The notes under the pieces are model-generated. The model saw only the letters and a list, made by a program, of their open reading frames with translations. It was not told the DNA's origin and searched no databases. Below, piece by piece: positions 1 to 8,408 of a stretch of DNA of 44,219 bases. The position numbers were made by a program, and so were the translations under genes. The DNA lies in assembly GCA_019873645.1 (NCBI GenBank), contig JAIOAX010000038.1, positions 1 through 44,219 on the forward strand, read 5' to 3'. Position 1 is the first letter of the stretch; each line of letters starts with the position of its first letter. The stretch is from Chloroflexota bacterium. GTDB lineage: Bacteria; Chloroflexota; Anaerolineae; B4-G1; SLSP01.

Positions 1-231
1 GCGGACTTGCTGCGCACGCGGGGGCAGTATGCCGAAGCGGAACGGCTGTATCGGGAGAGCCTGGCGGTCAAAGAGGCGGTGGGCGACCGGCGTGAGGTGG
101 CGGTGACGCAAAGCAGCCTGGCGGACTTGCTGCGCACGCGGGGGCAGTATGCCGAAGCGGAACGGCTGTATCGGGAGAGCCTGGCGGTCAAAGAGGCGGT
201 GGGCGACCGGCGTGAGGTGGCGGTGACGCAA
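1..231 (+). repeat. Perfect tandem duplication of a 120-bp TPR unit
   Basis: Bases 1-111 and 121-231 are identical, at a period of 120 bp (40 codons). The third unit (241-360) is clearly diverged. The perfect identity points to recent unit duplication or gene conversion. Because the array continues past base 1, the true copy number is unknown. Confidence 0.95.
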
Positions 232-726
232 GTAGGATTGGCGGATGTTTATCGCGCGCGTGGAAATTATGCTGCGGCTGAGGATTTGTACCGAACCAGT
301 CTGACGATATGCCAGGCTGTTCACGATCTGCACAGCGTTTGCGCCATTTTAATGCGCTTAGGGCAATTGGCGCTGGATCAGGAACAACAAGAAGCGGCTC
401 TCTCTCTACTCCACGAAGCGCGTGCCGGTTTTGCGGCTCTGGGCCTCGCTGAATGGGTCGCCAGTGTGGATCAACTGCTGGCGCAGGCCGGCGGGGACGT
501 GCTCACGCTGGATGACGTAATCGCTATGGTACAGGCCGCGCGCCACGGCGACCGCGCTGCCGGCGAACAGGCCTGGGGCATCTGCGAGGGCCTGGCCCGC
601 AGCGACGATGCGACGCTGTCCGCCCTGGGCCGCGCCCTCCGCGCCGTGTTATCAGGCGAAGACCCGGCAATCGCCTGCGCTGCCCTGCCCGCAGACCTGC
701 GCGAAACGCTGCTGGCGGCGTTGTAG
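1..726 (+). CDS. TPR-repeat protein, 3' part only
   Basis: This is the C-terminal part of a tetratricopeptide-repeat protein; the reading frame is open to base 1, so the start lies outside the window. Four 40-residue units can be followed, each with the TPR pattern of small and aromatic residues (for example GQYAEAERLYRESLAVKEA). The first two are identical and the next two are increasingly diverged. The last ~80 residues are a helical, Ala/Leu-rich tail ending DLRETLLAAL. TPR arrays act as protein-protein scaffolds. In Chloroflexota and Cyanobacteria such arrays often end large NTPase or regulatory proteins, but the missing N-terminus prevents saying which. The identity of TPR is secure; the biological role is unknown. 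Confidence 0.85.
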   Translation, partial: ADLLRTRGQYAEAERLYRESLAVKEAVGDRREVAVTQSSLADLLRTRGQYAEAERLYRESLAVKEAVGDRREVAVTQVGLADVYRARGNYAAAEDLYRTSLTICQAVHDLHSVCAILMRLGQLALDQEQQEAALSLLHEARAGFAALGLAEWVASVDQLLAQAGGDVLTLDDVIAMVQAARHGDRAAGEQAWGICEGLARSDDATLSALGRALRAVLSGEDPAIACAALPADLRETLLAAL

Positions 727-751
727 CGCAATCTGTCAGATTGCGCTACAA
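721..751. repeat. 15-bp perfect palindrome over the TPR stop codon
   Basis: Two 15-base arms (721-735 and 737-751, core GCGCAATCTG / CAGATTGCGC) flank a single base. The left arm contains the TAG stop codon of the TPR gene. There is only a short A run after it, so it is at best a weak terminator. The word-like form suggests a dispersed palindromic repeat. Confidence 0.7.
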
Positions 752-780
752 AAATCTGCTAACCCCCAAAGGGCCACCTT

Positions 781-2643
781 ATGAACATCGTATGGGAATA
801 CCTCCGTGAACGCTATGGTGAGGCGGTCACCTCTGCCCTCTGGCTGCTCCGCGGCCTGTGGAACGTCGGCCCGGCCGGGCGGCTGGGACTGACCTTGCTC
901 ATCATCGGGTTGCCACTGGCGGCGGCGCTGCTGAGCGGTGTGCTTCCTTCCGGCGGGCCTTTGATGCTGCCGTTCGGCCTGACGTTGTTCACGGCGGCCT
1001 GGGCCTTTGCGCTGGCGGCGGCCACGCGCCTCAGCTTGCCCGGCTACGTCATCGCCTGCGCCTACCTGGCCTGGTACGGCGTCCTGGCGGGCGGCGCGCT
1101 GGCCGGGACGCCGGCCTTTGCCTTGCCCACCGTATGGATGCTGTGGGTGGGTGGCGCGGTCGGCTACACGCTGCCGCGTTGGCGGCGTCGGTTCTGGTTG
1201 TGGACGCTGTGCTTCATTGTGGCCTATCTCACCTATGGCGCATGGGGCCTGTACCGCGCCCTGCCCAAAACCTGGTACTGGCCCGGGCAGGTGGTCTTAA
1301 GTCTGATTTACCTGGGACTGTTGCTGCTGACAGACCGCCTGCGCAAACCACCCACGCCTGGCCGCGTCTTCTGGGGGACGCTGGCCGTGATCGGCCTCTT
1401 CTATGGGCTGGCGGCGCGCCGCGATGCCGCCGCGCTTGGCGAAAACACCATCCTCTCGTTCCAGGGGATTCTGGGGCTGGTGGACCTGGTGTGGATGTGG
1501 CTTGGCGGCGGATTGTTCGTCGGCGCGCTGGAGGTTGGAGAGTGGGGAACGGAGAAGATCGGTACGTGGCTGCCGGAGAAATGGACCCGTTGGCTGTGGC
1601 CGCTGTGCTGGGGGCTGATGGCGTTCGGCGGCTGGCTGCTTGTGTTCTCGTCCGCGCCGCCGGCCTTGATGCTGCTGCTGCACCGCCTGGGTCTGTACGC
1701 CTGGGTGGACGCCTGGCCTTACGCCGTCTATTTCGCAGTGCGGGGCCAGGTATGGGTGAGCCTGGCGGCGCTGACGGCAGTAGCGGTGGGTTTGATCTGG
1801 CGCAAAGTGGGTCGGCTCCCGTCGGCGCTCACCCTGGCCTGGCTTAACGGTGTGTGGATTGCGGCGTTCTTCGGACAATTGGGCTATCACCAGGCGATGG
1901 AAGCCTTCGGGACGGTGGAAGCCGAGGCCGCTGCGCCGTTGACCTTCTGGCCAGCGCTGGTGCTGCTGGGCGGTTTGCTCTGGCAGATGATCGAGGCCGG
2001 CGGCGAATGGTCCCGCGCGTCGTGGGCGCGCCTGTACGGGCTGACGGGCGCGCTGCTGCTATGGCTGAGCGTTTCCACCGTGCTGGTCGGCATCGGCTCA
2101 CCGATGGTGCTCCTTGAATACACCTTCTACTCGTTCCTGGGAGTGCTTTACCTGGGGGCGCCGCTGGCCTTACGTGCCCTGTTGTATCCCGACGCCGAAG
2201 CTGCGCCGGCCTCAGGGGGACGGTTGGCGCAACTGTTCGGTCTGGGATGTTTAAGCGCGGTGGTTGTCCTGGGGATTAACCCTTACACCGGCCTGCACAT
2301 GGCACTGGCGCCGCTGCTCTGGCTGGCCGTGCTGGCATTGGCCGGATCGCGTCTGGCACGTTTGGAATCCGGTCGGGATGGCGCGTTCGTTGGAGCTGCC
2401 ATGGCGCTGGGCTTTGCGGTTTTCTGGATGTCGCCGGAGATGCTGCCGATTCCGCTGCTGGTGTTCGTCAACACGTGGCAGCAGCGGTATGTGGAGACTG
2501 TGCTCAACCGTCCGGTGATGGAGGCCGGGCAATTGTGGTTCACGTTGCTCGCGCTGGTGACCGGCGCGGGGGTGGGGTGGGCGTGGACGAAGTTGCGGCG
2601 CCGGCTGTTTGGGCTGTTTAAGAGCCGTTTAGCCAGGAAGTGA
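781..2643 (+). CDS. Large polytopic membrane protein, unknown function
   Basis: This 620-residue protein is almost entirely membrane-embedded: about 18 hydrophobic segments can be counted from residue ~32 to ~605, separated by short loops with Arg/Lys. It ends in a basic tail (KLRRRLFGLFKSRLARK), which is probably cytoplasmic. There is no recognisable soluble domain, nucleotide-binding motif or glycosyltransferase signature. The start ATG has AAAGGG 7 bases upstream. It follows the TPR gene by 54 bases and may be cotranscribed with it, so a membrane partner for the TPR scaffold is conceivable, but that is inference only. I do not recognise the family. Confidence 0.75.
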   Translation: MNIVWEYLRERYGEAVTSALWLLRGLWNVGPAGRLGLTLLIIGLPLAAALLSGVLPSGGPLMLPFGLTLFTAAWAFALAAATRLSLPGYVIACAYLAWYGVLAGGALAGTPAFALPTVWMLWVGGAVGYTLPRWRRRFWLWTLCFIVAYLTYGAWGLYRALPKTWYWPGQVVLSLIYLGLLLLTDRLRKPPTPGRVFWGTLAVIGLFYGLAARRDAAALGENTILSFQGILGLVDLVWMWLGGGLFVGALEVGEWGTEKIGTWLPEKWTRWLWPLCWGLMAFGGWLLVFSSAPPALMLLLHRLGLYAWVDAWPYAVYFAVRGQVWVSLAALTAVAVGLIWRKVGRLPSALTLAWLNGVWIAAFFGQLGYHQAMEAFGTVEAEAAAPLTFWPALVLLGGLLWQMIEAGGEWSRASWARLYGLTGALLLWLSVSTVLVGIGSPMVLLEYTFYSFLGVLYLGAPLALRALLYPDAEAAPASGGRLAQLFGLGCLSAVVVLGINPYTGLHMALAPLLWLAVLALAGSRLARLESGRDGAFVGAAMALGFAVFWMSPEMLPIPLLVFVNTWQQRYVETVLNRPVMEAGQLWFTLLALVTGAGVGWAWTKLRRRLFGLFKSRLARK

Positions 2644-2678
2644 TTGACGTCGCGCGGTACCCGTGATTCGGGTATAAA

Positions 2679-2714
2679 AAAACCGGTAGACAGGTCATCC
2701 TGTCTACCGGTTTT
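2679..2714. terminator. Bidirectional terminator
   Basis: A 16-bp perfect stem (2679-2694 / 2699-2714) with a TCAT loop has A runs on its left and T runs on its right. It sits between two convergent genes and can serve as an intrinsic terminator for both. Confidence 0.92.
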
Positions 2715-2735
2715 GTTGTGAAAATCTATACCGGC

Positions 2736-5700
2736 TTATTGCCCACTGTTACGCAATACCAGCGGCAAGAATACCCGATACAGCTTCAGGAAGACCAACC
2801 GGCCTTCGACGGTGGGAGAGACGACCTGCTGATCCTTGACGTAGTTGATGACTGCGTCGCGGACATAGTACTGTGTATCGTTGACGATCTGGTTCAACGG
2901 CCACAGGCTGACGCCGCCATTGTTGAAGTTACACGATCCGGCCGCCAGGTAGTTGACGGTCGAGACGGTGTAGTAGGTAGTGGCGTCCAGGAAGTCCACG
3001 GTGCGGTCGCCGATGGTCAGCGAAGCCACGTTGTCGCCGTTCGGCAACGCCGGGTATGTGTCGTAGTAGGTGATCTTCCCGCCCTTGTTGATGTCCAGCA
3101 TACAGGTGGTGTAGTAGGAGTAGCCGCCGTAGCCGGGCACGTACTTGTAGTAGTAGTAGTTGCGGTACGCGCGTTCCAGGATCGCCTTGAGCTGCGGGCC
3201 GTTCATGCGCATGGTGACCAGCGAGTTCTCGTAGGGCATCAGCGTGAACATATTCCCGACGGTCAGGGTGAACGGGTTGCTGGGGGTAGCCGTATCGGCG
3301 ACCTTGCGGTTGGACATCGCGCCGGAAAGGTGGAAGTCCACATTAATCCCGTGCTGCTTCAACTCCCAGACCGAGGCGTCGGTTTGCAGGTTCGCACCGT
3401 TGGTCTCCTCGGTATAGGCCGTCGTGGCATCAATGGGATAGACCGTCTTGCCGAGGATGGTGCTGTTGTAGGTATTCAACTGCGCTACATAGGGATCCAC
3501 GATGGCCTTGATTTCGGGATCCTCCGGCGTGGACGAAGCAACCGAGATGTAACGCCCGGCGCGCGAAACGACCTCGTATCCGCCGCCGCTCTTCATCCGC
3601 AGCCCGATGATCACCTCGCCCAGGGTGTTGTTGTAGCGGTAAGCCTGGTTGATGATCACCGGGGTGTTGTTCGGGCTGCCGACGATGGCCGGCAAATACT
3701 TGTAGTTGCCGGAGTAGAGCGTCTGCTTGCTGGGGTCGGTGTGGCTGTGCGAGCCGATGATGGCGTCAATGCCGTTGGTCTGCGCCGCCAGATTGGTGTC
3801 GACGTTGGTATCCACTTCGACACTGGCCGGGTTTTCGGTAAAGCCGATATGCGTCAGCGCGACAACGACATCGTTGGCCGACCGCAGCGCCGGCACGCGC
3901 GCCTGCGCTTCGGTGATGGGGTTGGTGAATGTCAGCCCGGGGATGTTGCTCGGCAGCTCATAGTTCGGGACGCGGTGGTTGCCGATGCCCAAGATGCCGA
4001 TCTTGATGGGCGCACCGAGGAGGATCGTGCCCGCGCTACCCTTGTGCACGTTTTCAACGGTGATGGCAACACTCGGCTCGATGGGGACATCGGCAATGCC
4101 GTAAGCCCCGTTGTCATAGACGTTCGCTTGCAACATGGGGAAGTTGGCCTGTCCGAGCACGGCTTTGAAGATGGTATTCCCAAAGTTGTACTCGTGGTTG
4201 CCGACGACCATCGCCGCGTAGTTCATCACATTCAACACCGCCATCATCGGGTGGGTTTGCAGTGCGGGTGGCAGTGGCGTGCCGTCCGCAGCATAGCCCA
4301 GCGGCGCGGACTTGAAATAGTACATCATCGCATCGCCCTGGATGGCATCGCCGCCGTTGAGCAGGATGGTGCGGTAGGGGTTGTGCGCCCGCTCCTGCTT
4401 GATCAGCGTTGCCAGTTGCGTGTAGCCCACATAGGCTCCCTTGGCCAGGTTGCCGTGCGAGTCGTTATGGTGCAGGATGGTGATGGGGAAGATCGTGCCG
4501 CCGTCATCCGTGCCGTTGCGCTTGATGCGGCCATCCAGCGTCTCGTTGTACGGGTTAGTGTACGTATAGGTCTTGCCCACCCACCGCTCGACGCCGTCAA
4601 GCATATCGCCCCAGTAGCTGATGTTGGTCATATACTGGAACGGTGTAAAGCCGTCCTGACCGGCCGGCGCCAGGAACTCGTTGGTGGCGACGCGGTAGGT
4701 CTGGGTCATCACCAGCGGTTCCCATTCACCGCTGACACGGTCCTTGACGGTGATGTCAAACGCGCCCCAGGCATACGGCTGTGGGCCGGGTAAGGTATCC
4801 GCATAGCGATAGAAGCTGTAGCGGATGCCGCTCACCTGGAGGGCGCCTTTGAATAGCGTGGCGCTCTGGTTGAGCAGGTCCAGGATTTGCGCGCCGGTCA
4901 TATCGCCGACGATGGTCTGGTTGCCGAACGGCAGGACGCTGTATAGCATTCCATGGGTCAGCGTGAACGGCGTCACGCCACCGGTGAGAATGTCCACGCG
5001 CAAGCCTCCGGGGTTGTTGAAGACCATATCGGCGTCGTTGAGCGGTTCGGCGTCGGTGTTCAGGTCGTTGTAGATGGCATCGTTGACGAATTTGCCCATC
5101 AGCGAGTCGCCGTTGTAATCTCGCACCAGGTCTACATTGGTGTAACCTACCACCCGGTTAATCTGCTCCAGATACCACGGATCGTTGGCCCATTCGTCAA
5201 TCTTCGCCTTGACCGTTGCATCTTCCGCGCCGGTGGTGCTGACGACAAGCCGTTGCCAGGCGACGGTGACTTTGCCGGTACTCTTGTCCACACCGATATC
5301 GGCGCGTCCGACCTTGCGGCCGTTATAGTGAGCCTGCACAACCGTAATGCCATCCACGACTTGCGCGGCTGCCAGGTCGGTGTGGCTATGCCCACCGATG
5401 ATGAGGGCGACCGGCTTTCCGGCTGCGGCCAGCTTCTTCGCCAGCGTTTGGTCGCCATAGACGGTGAGGCCGTAGCCGTACCCGCCGTCTGTGTTGCCGA
5501 TGTGGCTCAACACGACGATCACGTCCGAAGCAGCATCTACGGCATCGTAGTAGTGCAGGATGGACTCTGCCGGGTCCTTAAAGCACAGGCCCGCAGTTGC
5601 CGAAGCAATCGTGATGTACGGTGTCTCCTGTGAAGTGACGCCGACCACGCCGACGGTGACTTTATTGGCGCCGGTCCCCAGCGTCATCGTCACCCAGGGT

Positions 5701-6233
5701 TGGGCCCAGGCCGGCGTATCCCATCCGGCGCAGGAATCGCCGCTCTTAACGGTCAGGTTGGCCGCGATAAAGGGGAAGGTGGCCTGTTGGGTCCGGCTGA
5801 TGAGCACCTGTTGCCCCCAGTCGAACTCGTGGTTGCCGAAGGTCGCCAGGTCATAGCCGACGAGGTTGTAGACATCAATAGTAGATTCACCTTTGAAGAG
5901 ATTCGACAGCAGGGATCCTTGCATAATATCGCCGGCATCGAACAAGGCAACATTCTCGTCGCCAACGGCCGCACGCACATCATTGATCACCTTGGCGACG
6001 CGCGCCATTCCGGGGTTGCTGCCGGCGGGTTGCAGGTTGCCGTGAAAGTCGTTGGTGTGCAGAATGGTCACCGTCACCACATCGCTCGGCGCCAGAGACG
6101 AGGTAGGTAGCGACACATTCGTCTCAATGGCGATCGGCGTCGCCGCGGTCGGCGCGGCTGCCGCAATCGGTGCAATGGTCACAGAACCCAGCACAACCAT
6201 CACCGAAATCCACAAACGTACCAGCTTACTCAT
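2736..6233 (-). CDS. Secreted tandem 5'-nucleotidase (UshA/YfkN-like)
   Basis: This 1165-residue secreted enzyme has two complete 5'-nucleotidase modules in one chain. A signal peptide (about 1-27, ending AAAAP) precedes module 1: metallophosphatase motifs NDFHGN (61-66), DAGDIMQG (99-106) and GNHEFDWG (133-140), followed by a 5'-nucleotidase C-terminal domain up to ~560. Module 2 starts near 585 with NDSHGN, GGDAIQGD, GNHEYNFG and GSHSHTD, and its substrate-binding domain runs to ~1130. Both dinuclear metal sites look intact. Such enzymes release nucleosides and phosphate from extracellular nucleotides or cyclic nucleotides; B. subtilis YfkN has a similar double layout. The ATG at 6233 was chosen because AAGGAGG (6240-6246) lies 6 bases before it; an upstream TTG would lie within this site. 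The chain ends with a FLPLVLR tail. Confidence 0.93.
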   Translation of the reverse strand: MSKLVRLWISVMVVLGSVTIAPIAAAAPTAATPIAIETNVSLPTSSLAPSDVVTVTILHTNDFHGNLQPAGSNPGMARVAKVINDVRAAVGDENVALFDAGDIMQGSLLSNLFKGESTIDVYNLVGYDLATFGNHEFDWGQQVLISRTQQATFPFIAANLTVKSGDSCAGWDTPAWAQPWVTMTLGTGANKVTVGVVGVTSQETPYITIASATAGLCFKDPAESILHYYDAVDAASDVIVVLSHIGNTDGGYGYGLTVYGDQTLAKKLAAAGKPVALIIGGHSHTDLAAAQVVDGITVVQAHYNGRKVGRADIGVDKSTGKVTVAWQRLVVSTTGAEDATVKAKIDEWANDPWYLEQINRVVGYTNVDLVRDYNGDSLMGKFVNDAIYNDLNTDAEPLNDADMVFNNPGGLRVDILTGGVTPFTLTHGMLYSVLPFGNQTIVGDMTGAQILDLLNQSATLFKGALQVSGIRYSFYRYADTLPGPQPYAWGAFDITVKDRVSGEWEPLVMTQTYRVATNEFLAPAGQDGFTPFQYMTNISYWGDMLDGVERWVGKTYTYTNPYNETLDGRIKRNGTDDGGTIFPITILHHNDSHGNLAKGAYVGYTQLATLIKQERAHNPYRTILLNGGDAIQGDAMMYYFKSAPLGYAADGTPLPPALQTHPMMAVLNVMNYAAMVVGNHEYNFGNTIFKAVLGQANFPMLQANVYDNGAYGIADVPIEPSVAITVENVHKGSAGTILLGAPIKIGILGIGNHRVPNYELPSNIPGLTFTNPITEAQARVPALRSANDVVVALTHIGFTENPASVEVDTNVDTNLAAQTNGIDAIIGSHSHTDPSKQTLYSGNYKYLPAIVGSPNNTPVIINQAYRYNNTLGEVIIGLRMKSGGGYEVVSRAGRYISVASSTPEDPEIKAIVDPYVAQLNTYNSTILGKTVYPIDATTAYTEETNGANLQTDASVWELKQHGINVDFHLSGAMSNRKVADTATPSNPFTLTVGNMFTLMPYENSLVTMRMNGPQLKAILERAYRNYYYYKYVPGYGGYSYYTTCMLDINKGGKITYYDTYPALPNGDNVASLTIGDRTVDFLDATTYYTVSTVNYLAAGSCNFNNGGVSLWPLNQIVNDTQYYVRDAVINYVKDQQVVSPTVEGRLVFLKLYRVFLPLVLRNSGQ

Positions 6234-6314
6234 GAGTTTCCTCCTTAACAAAAACTATGGAATTTTTACAATTTTGGGGTCACTTGTGGAGATCACTTTG
6301 CATTGGCCTTGGAC

Positions 6315-6326
6315 ATCACCTCCTTT
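6315..6326 (-). other. Second strong Shine-Dalgarno-like sequence in the nucleotidase leader
   Basis: On the minus strand AAAGGAGGTGAT is a full match to the anti-SD end of 16S rRNA. It lies about 80 bases before the nucleotidase start, has its own ATG overlapping it with no spacing, and opens only a 7-codon frame. It may be a chance match or the remains of a leader peptide. The rest of 6234-6369 shows no gene. Confidence 0.35.
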
Positions 6327-6369
6327 GTGAAGTAATATTGCACGAGCTCGTTGAATGGGAATATAAAAA

Positions 6370-6583
6370 TTACATTAAGACTTGAAATGGATTGACTATG
6401 ATCAGTTGTCCTTCTACGGCCAACCCGTCTTGCATATCTTCGGTGTATAGCACATTACAGTCAGATTCTATGAACAATCTCAGCGGCTATTTGGTGTTTT
6501 TGAGCATTGTTGTTGACGATTAACGCATATAACCAAACGTTCGTATCCACAAAGTAACGATGGGGCGGTTTGTCAGCGTGCAT
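6370..6583 (-). pseudogene. vapC: VapC-type PIN toxin with internal deletion
   Basis: Reading the minus strand from ATG 6583 gives 40 residues with the PIN N-terminal motif FVDTNVWLYA, then a stop at 6461. Shifting to the next frame just before that stop gives ESDCNVLYTEDMQDG...IIVNPF and a stop at 6370, which is the typical PIN C-terminus (acidic TEDMQDG, then VNPF). The middle ~80 residues, including a catalytic acid, are missing, so the gene has lost an internal piece and its frame. Its start overlaps the end of the antitoxin-like gene by 11 bases, as in vapBC operons. The product is very unlikely to be an active RNase. Confidence 0.8.
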
Positions 6584-6803
6584 AGATTTCGTCTCGACTT
6601 AAGGGTTGAAAGTCAGGAATATGTAAAGGGTTTGCGAGAAGCTGATCAATGAGTGTATGAGTAGGCGATGGTGGCTCCATCAAAATAATCACGCGTACGT
6701 TATTCTGGAACTGTTCTTGATACTGAGGGGGAATCTGAATGACGCCGTCCTTAACGTGTGCTTGAAACTCAATCGCATACATTGCTTGTTCTCTTACTTG
6801 CAT
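6573..6803 (-). CDS. VapB-like antitoxin, partner of broken vapC
   Basis: This small protein of 76 residues (or 69 if translation starts at Met8, MYAIEFQAHVKDGVIQIP) has an AbrB/VapB-like strand-rich N-terminus with the pattern VKDGVIQIPPQYQ. A C-terminal arm (PLHIPDFQPLSRDEIYAR) would wrap a toxin. AGGGAG lies ahead of the first ATG. Antitoxins of this type bind both their toxin and the operon promoter. The adjoining toxin gene is deleted internally, so this is an orphaned antitoxin unless it serves another toxin. The function is inferred from size, fold pattern and position. Confidence 0.65.
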   Translation of the reverse strand: MQVREQAMYAIEFQAHVKDGVIQIPPQYQEQFQNNVRVIILMEPPSPTHTLIDQLLANPLHIPDFQPLSRDEIYAR

Positions 6804-7126
6804 TTTATCTACTCCCTGTGTCTTTGCCGTAAACCAACAGTTCGTATATAGAAACCACGTGCCAGGTGCATCAGATAACCTTAAAGAGCCATTCTGCTCG
6901 TATGGGTTCCTCTGTCGCTTCTTGGCGTGATAGCTATATCGGTCTTGAAGCGATTAGGTGCTTTTTCATCATTATGGCGTCAATCTGATTTTTTGTAAAG
7001 ATGATGAGAGTCCCAGGATCCACACTGAATTTTTGAGATAACTTGAATCGCCCGGGCCGGTCTTGGGCCGTGAGGGTTTGGCCCACAGACCGGCCATAGT
7101 GCATGAGGCATGAAGGTTGTTGACGT
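6804..7126. other. Intergenic region with one large hairpin
   Basis: No credible gene is seen in these 323 bases. At 7055-7095 there is a GC-rich hairpin (GGCCGGTCTTGGGCC pairing with GGCCCACAGACCGGCC, one bulged base) lying just downstream of the oxidoreductase gene. It has no T run, so it may act as an mRNA 3' end or a weak terminator. The upstream part presumably carries the promoter of the antitoxin gene, but no clear boxes were found. Confidence 0.5.
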
Positions 7127-8320
7127 TTAATACACCACATCCACTTGCCGCCTGGTGGCGGCCGCTTCGGCAATCGCCGCGCAGACGCAATCGGCACGGT
7201 AGCCGTCCTCGAAGGTCGCGCCGTAGGGAGCCACGTCCTTATCGTTGACGATGCAATCGAGGAAGTGCGTCAGCTCGTGGACGAAGGTGTGTTCCCAGCC
7301 GATCATGTGGCCCTGTGGCCACCAGTTCGACCACCAGGGATGGTACGGCTCGCTGACCAGGACGTTGGTGAAGCCCTGTGTCTCCTTGCGCCCTTCGCCG
7401 ACCCAGTAGACCTCCAGCTCGTTTAACCGCTCCAGGTTGAAGACAAGGCTGCCCTTTTCGCCGTTGATCTCGATGACCTCGTGGTTCTTGCGGCCGGCAG
7501 CAAAGCGTGTGGCTTCCAGCGTGCCGATGGCGCCGTTGGCGAAGGCTACCGTCGCTACAAAGGCATCGTCAACGTCCACGGACGCCGGCGAACCGTCGGC
7601 CAGCGGGCGTTGCGGGATGAACGTGCGCATCATCGCACCGACGCTCTCGATCTCGCCTACCAGGAAGCGCCCCAGGTCAATGATGTGCGCGCCCAGGTCG
7701 CCGAGCGTGCCCGCGCCGGCCTCGGCCTTGTTCAGGCGCCAGATCATCGGTGTGCCGTAGTGCGGCATCACCCACTCTTGCAGATACACGGCGCGGTAAT
7801 GGTAGATGCGCCCTAACGCGCCACTGGCGATCAATTCGCGCGCCTGGCGAATAGCCGGGACGAAGCGGTAGTTGAAGGCCGTCATGTGCTTGACGCCGGC
7901 CTTTTGCGCCGCCTCCCACATCGCTTTGGATTCCTCCGGGTTGCGTCCCAGTGGCTTTTCGCAGATAACGTGTTTGCCTGCCTGTACGGCGGCAATGCTT
8001 GGCTCGGCGTGCATGTTGTTGGGCGCGCCGTTGTCGAAGAGTTGCACGTTCTCATCCTCAAGCATAGCGCGCCAGTCGGTGTAGTATTTGGCATAGCCAT
8101 AGCGTTTGGCCGCCTCGGCGACGGCTTCTTTGTTGCGCCCGCAGATGGCCGCCAGCACCGGCACGGCGGGCGGCGGATACATCATATAGGGGATTTTCTT
8201 GAAAGCGTTGCTGTGGGCTTTGCCCATAAACGCATAGCCCAACATCCCAACGCCGATGCGTGGGGCTTCTCCCTCGGCCCGCGCGCCGGCCATTGTCGTG
8301 AAACCACCGCTGTCACTCAT
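7127..8320 (-). CDS. Gfo/Idh/MocA family sugar oxidoreductase
   Basis: This 397-residue NAD(P)-dependent dehydrogenase belongs to the GFO/IDH/MocA family. The nucleotide-binding start is VGMLGYAFMGKAHSNAF (24-40) and the conserved EKP with its catalytic lysine is at 121-123 (CEKPLGRN). The C-terminal alpha/beta substrate domain includes GDLGAHIIDLGRF. Family members oxidise or reduce cyclic polyols and sugars such as inositol or 3-keto-glycosides. AAGGAGG lies before the ATG. It follows the isomerase gene on the same strand by 86 bases, an association typical of inositol or keto-sugar catabolism. The exact substrate cannot be read from the sequence. Confidence 0.9.
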   Translation of the reverse strand: MSDSGGFTTMAGARAEGEAPRIGVGMLGYAFMGKAHSNAFKKIPYMMYPPPAVPVLAAICGRNKEAVAEAAKRYGYAKYYTDWRAMLEDENVQLFDNGAPNNMHAEPSIAAVQAGKHVICEKPLGRNPEESKAMWEAAQKAGVKHMTAFNYRFVPAIRQARELIASGALGRIYHYRAVYLQEWVMPHYGTPMIWRLNKAEAGAGTLGDLGAHIIDLGRFLVGEIESVGAMMRTFIPQRPLADGSPASVDVDDAFVATVAFANGAIGTLEATRFAAGRKNHEVIEINGEKGSLVFNLERLNELEVYWVGEGRKETQGFTNVLVSEPYHPWWSNWWPQGHMIGWEHTFVHELTHFLDCIVNDKDVAPYGATFEDGYRADCVCAAIAEAAATRRQVDVVY

Positions 8321-8377
8321 ACGTGCCTCCTTAAGTCAGTGATCGGTAGTCAATAACGGGTGATTGGGTTTCTTCCT

Positions 8378-8408
8378 GCTGATCGCTAATTGCTGACGGC
8401 TGATAGCT
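8378..8408. repeat. Microrepeat GCTGATnGCTnA between two sugar genes
   Basis: The spacer between the oxidoreductase and isomerase genes holds imperfect copies of the word GCTGATCGCTAATT / GCTGACGGCTGATAGCT. It resembles the other word-like intergenic repeats in this window. Confidence 0.45.

Noticed and set aside
858..1847. 329-codon frame overlapping the membrane protein gene in another frame
   Set aside because: It is Arg/Gly/Ala-rich with no domain and no start signal, and the overlapping frame encodes clear membrane helices.
2718..4793. Long open frame (691 codons) on the plus strand opposite the nucleotidase
   Set aside because: It is antisense to well-conserved nucleotidase motifs, has a Val/Asp/Gly-heavy composition typical of GC-rich antisense frames, and lacks a ribosome site.
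6315..6326. Plus-strand ATCACCTCCTTT, equal to the 3' end of 16S rRNA
   Set aside because: No other 16S sequence lies next to it; it is better read as a Shine-Dalgarno sequence on the minus strand.
6934..7197. 87-codon frame overlapping the end of the oxidoreductase gene
   Set aside because: It overlaps a conserved gene end and a GC hairpin, with no ribosome site or known domain.
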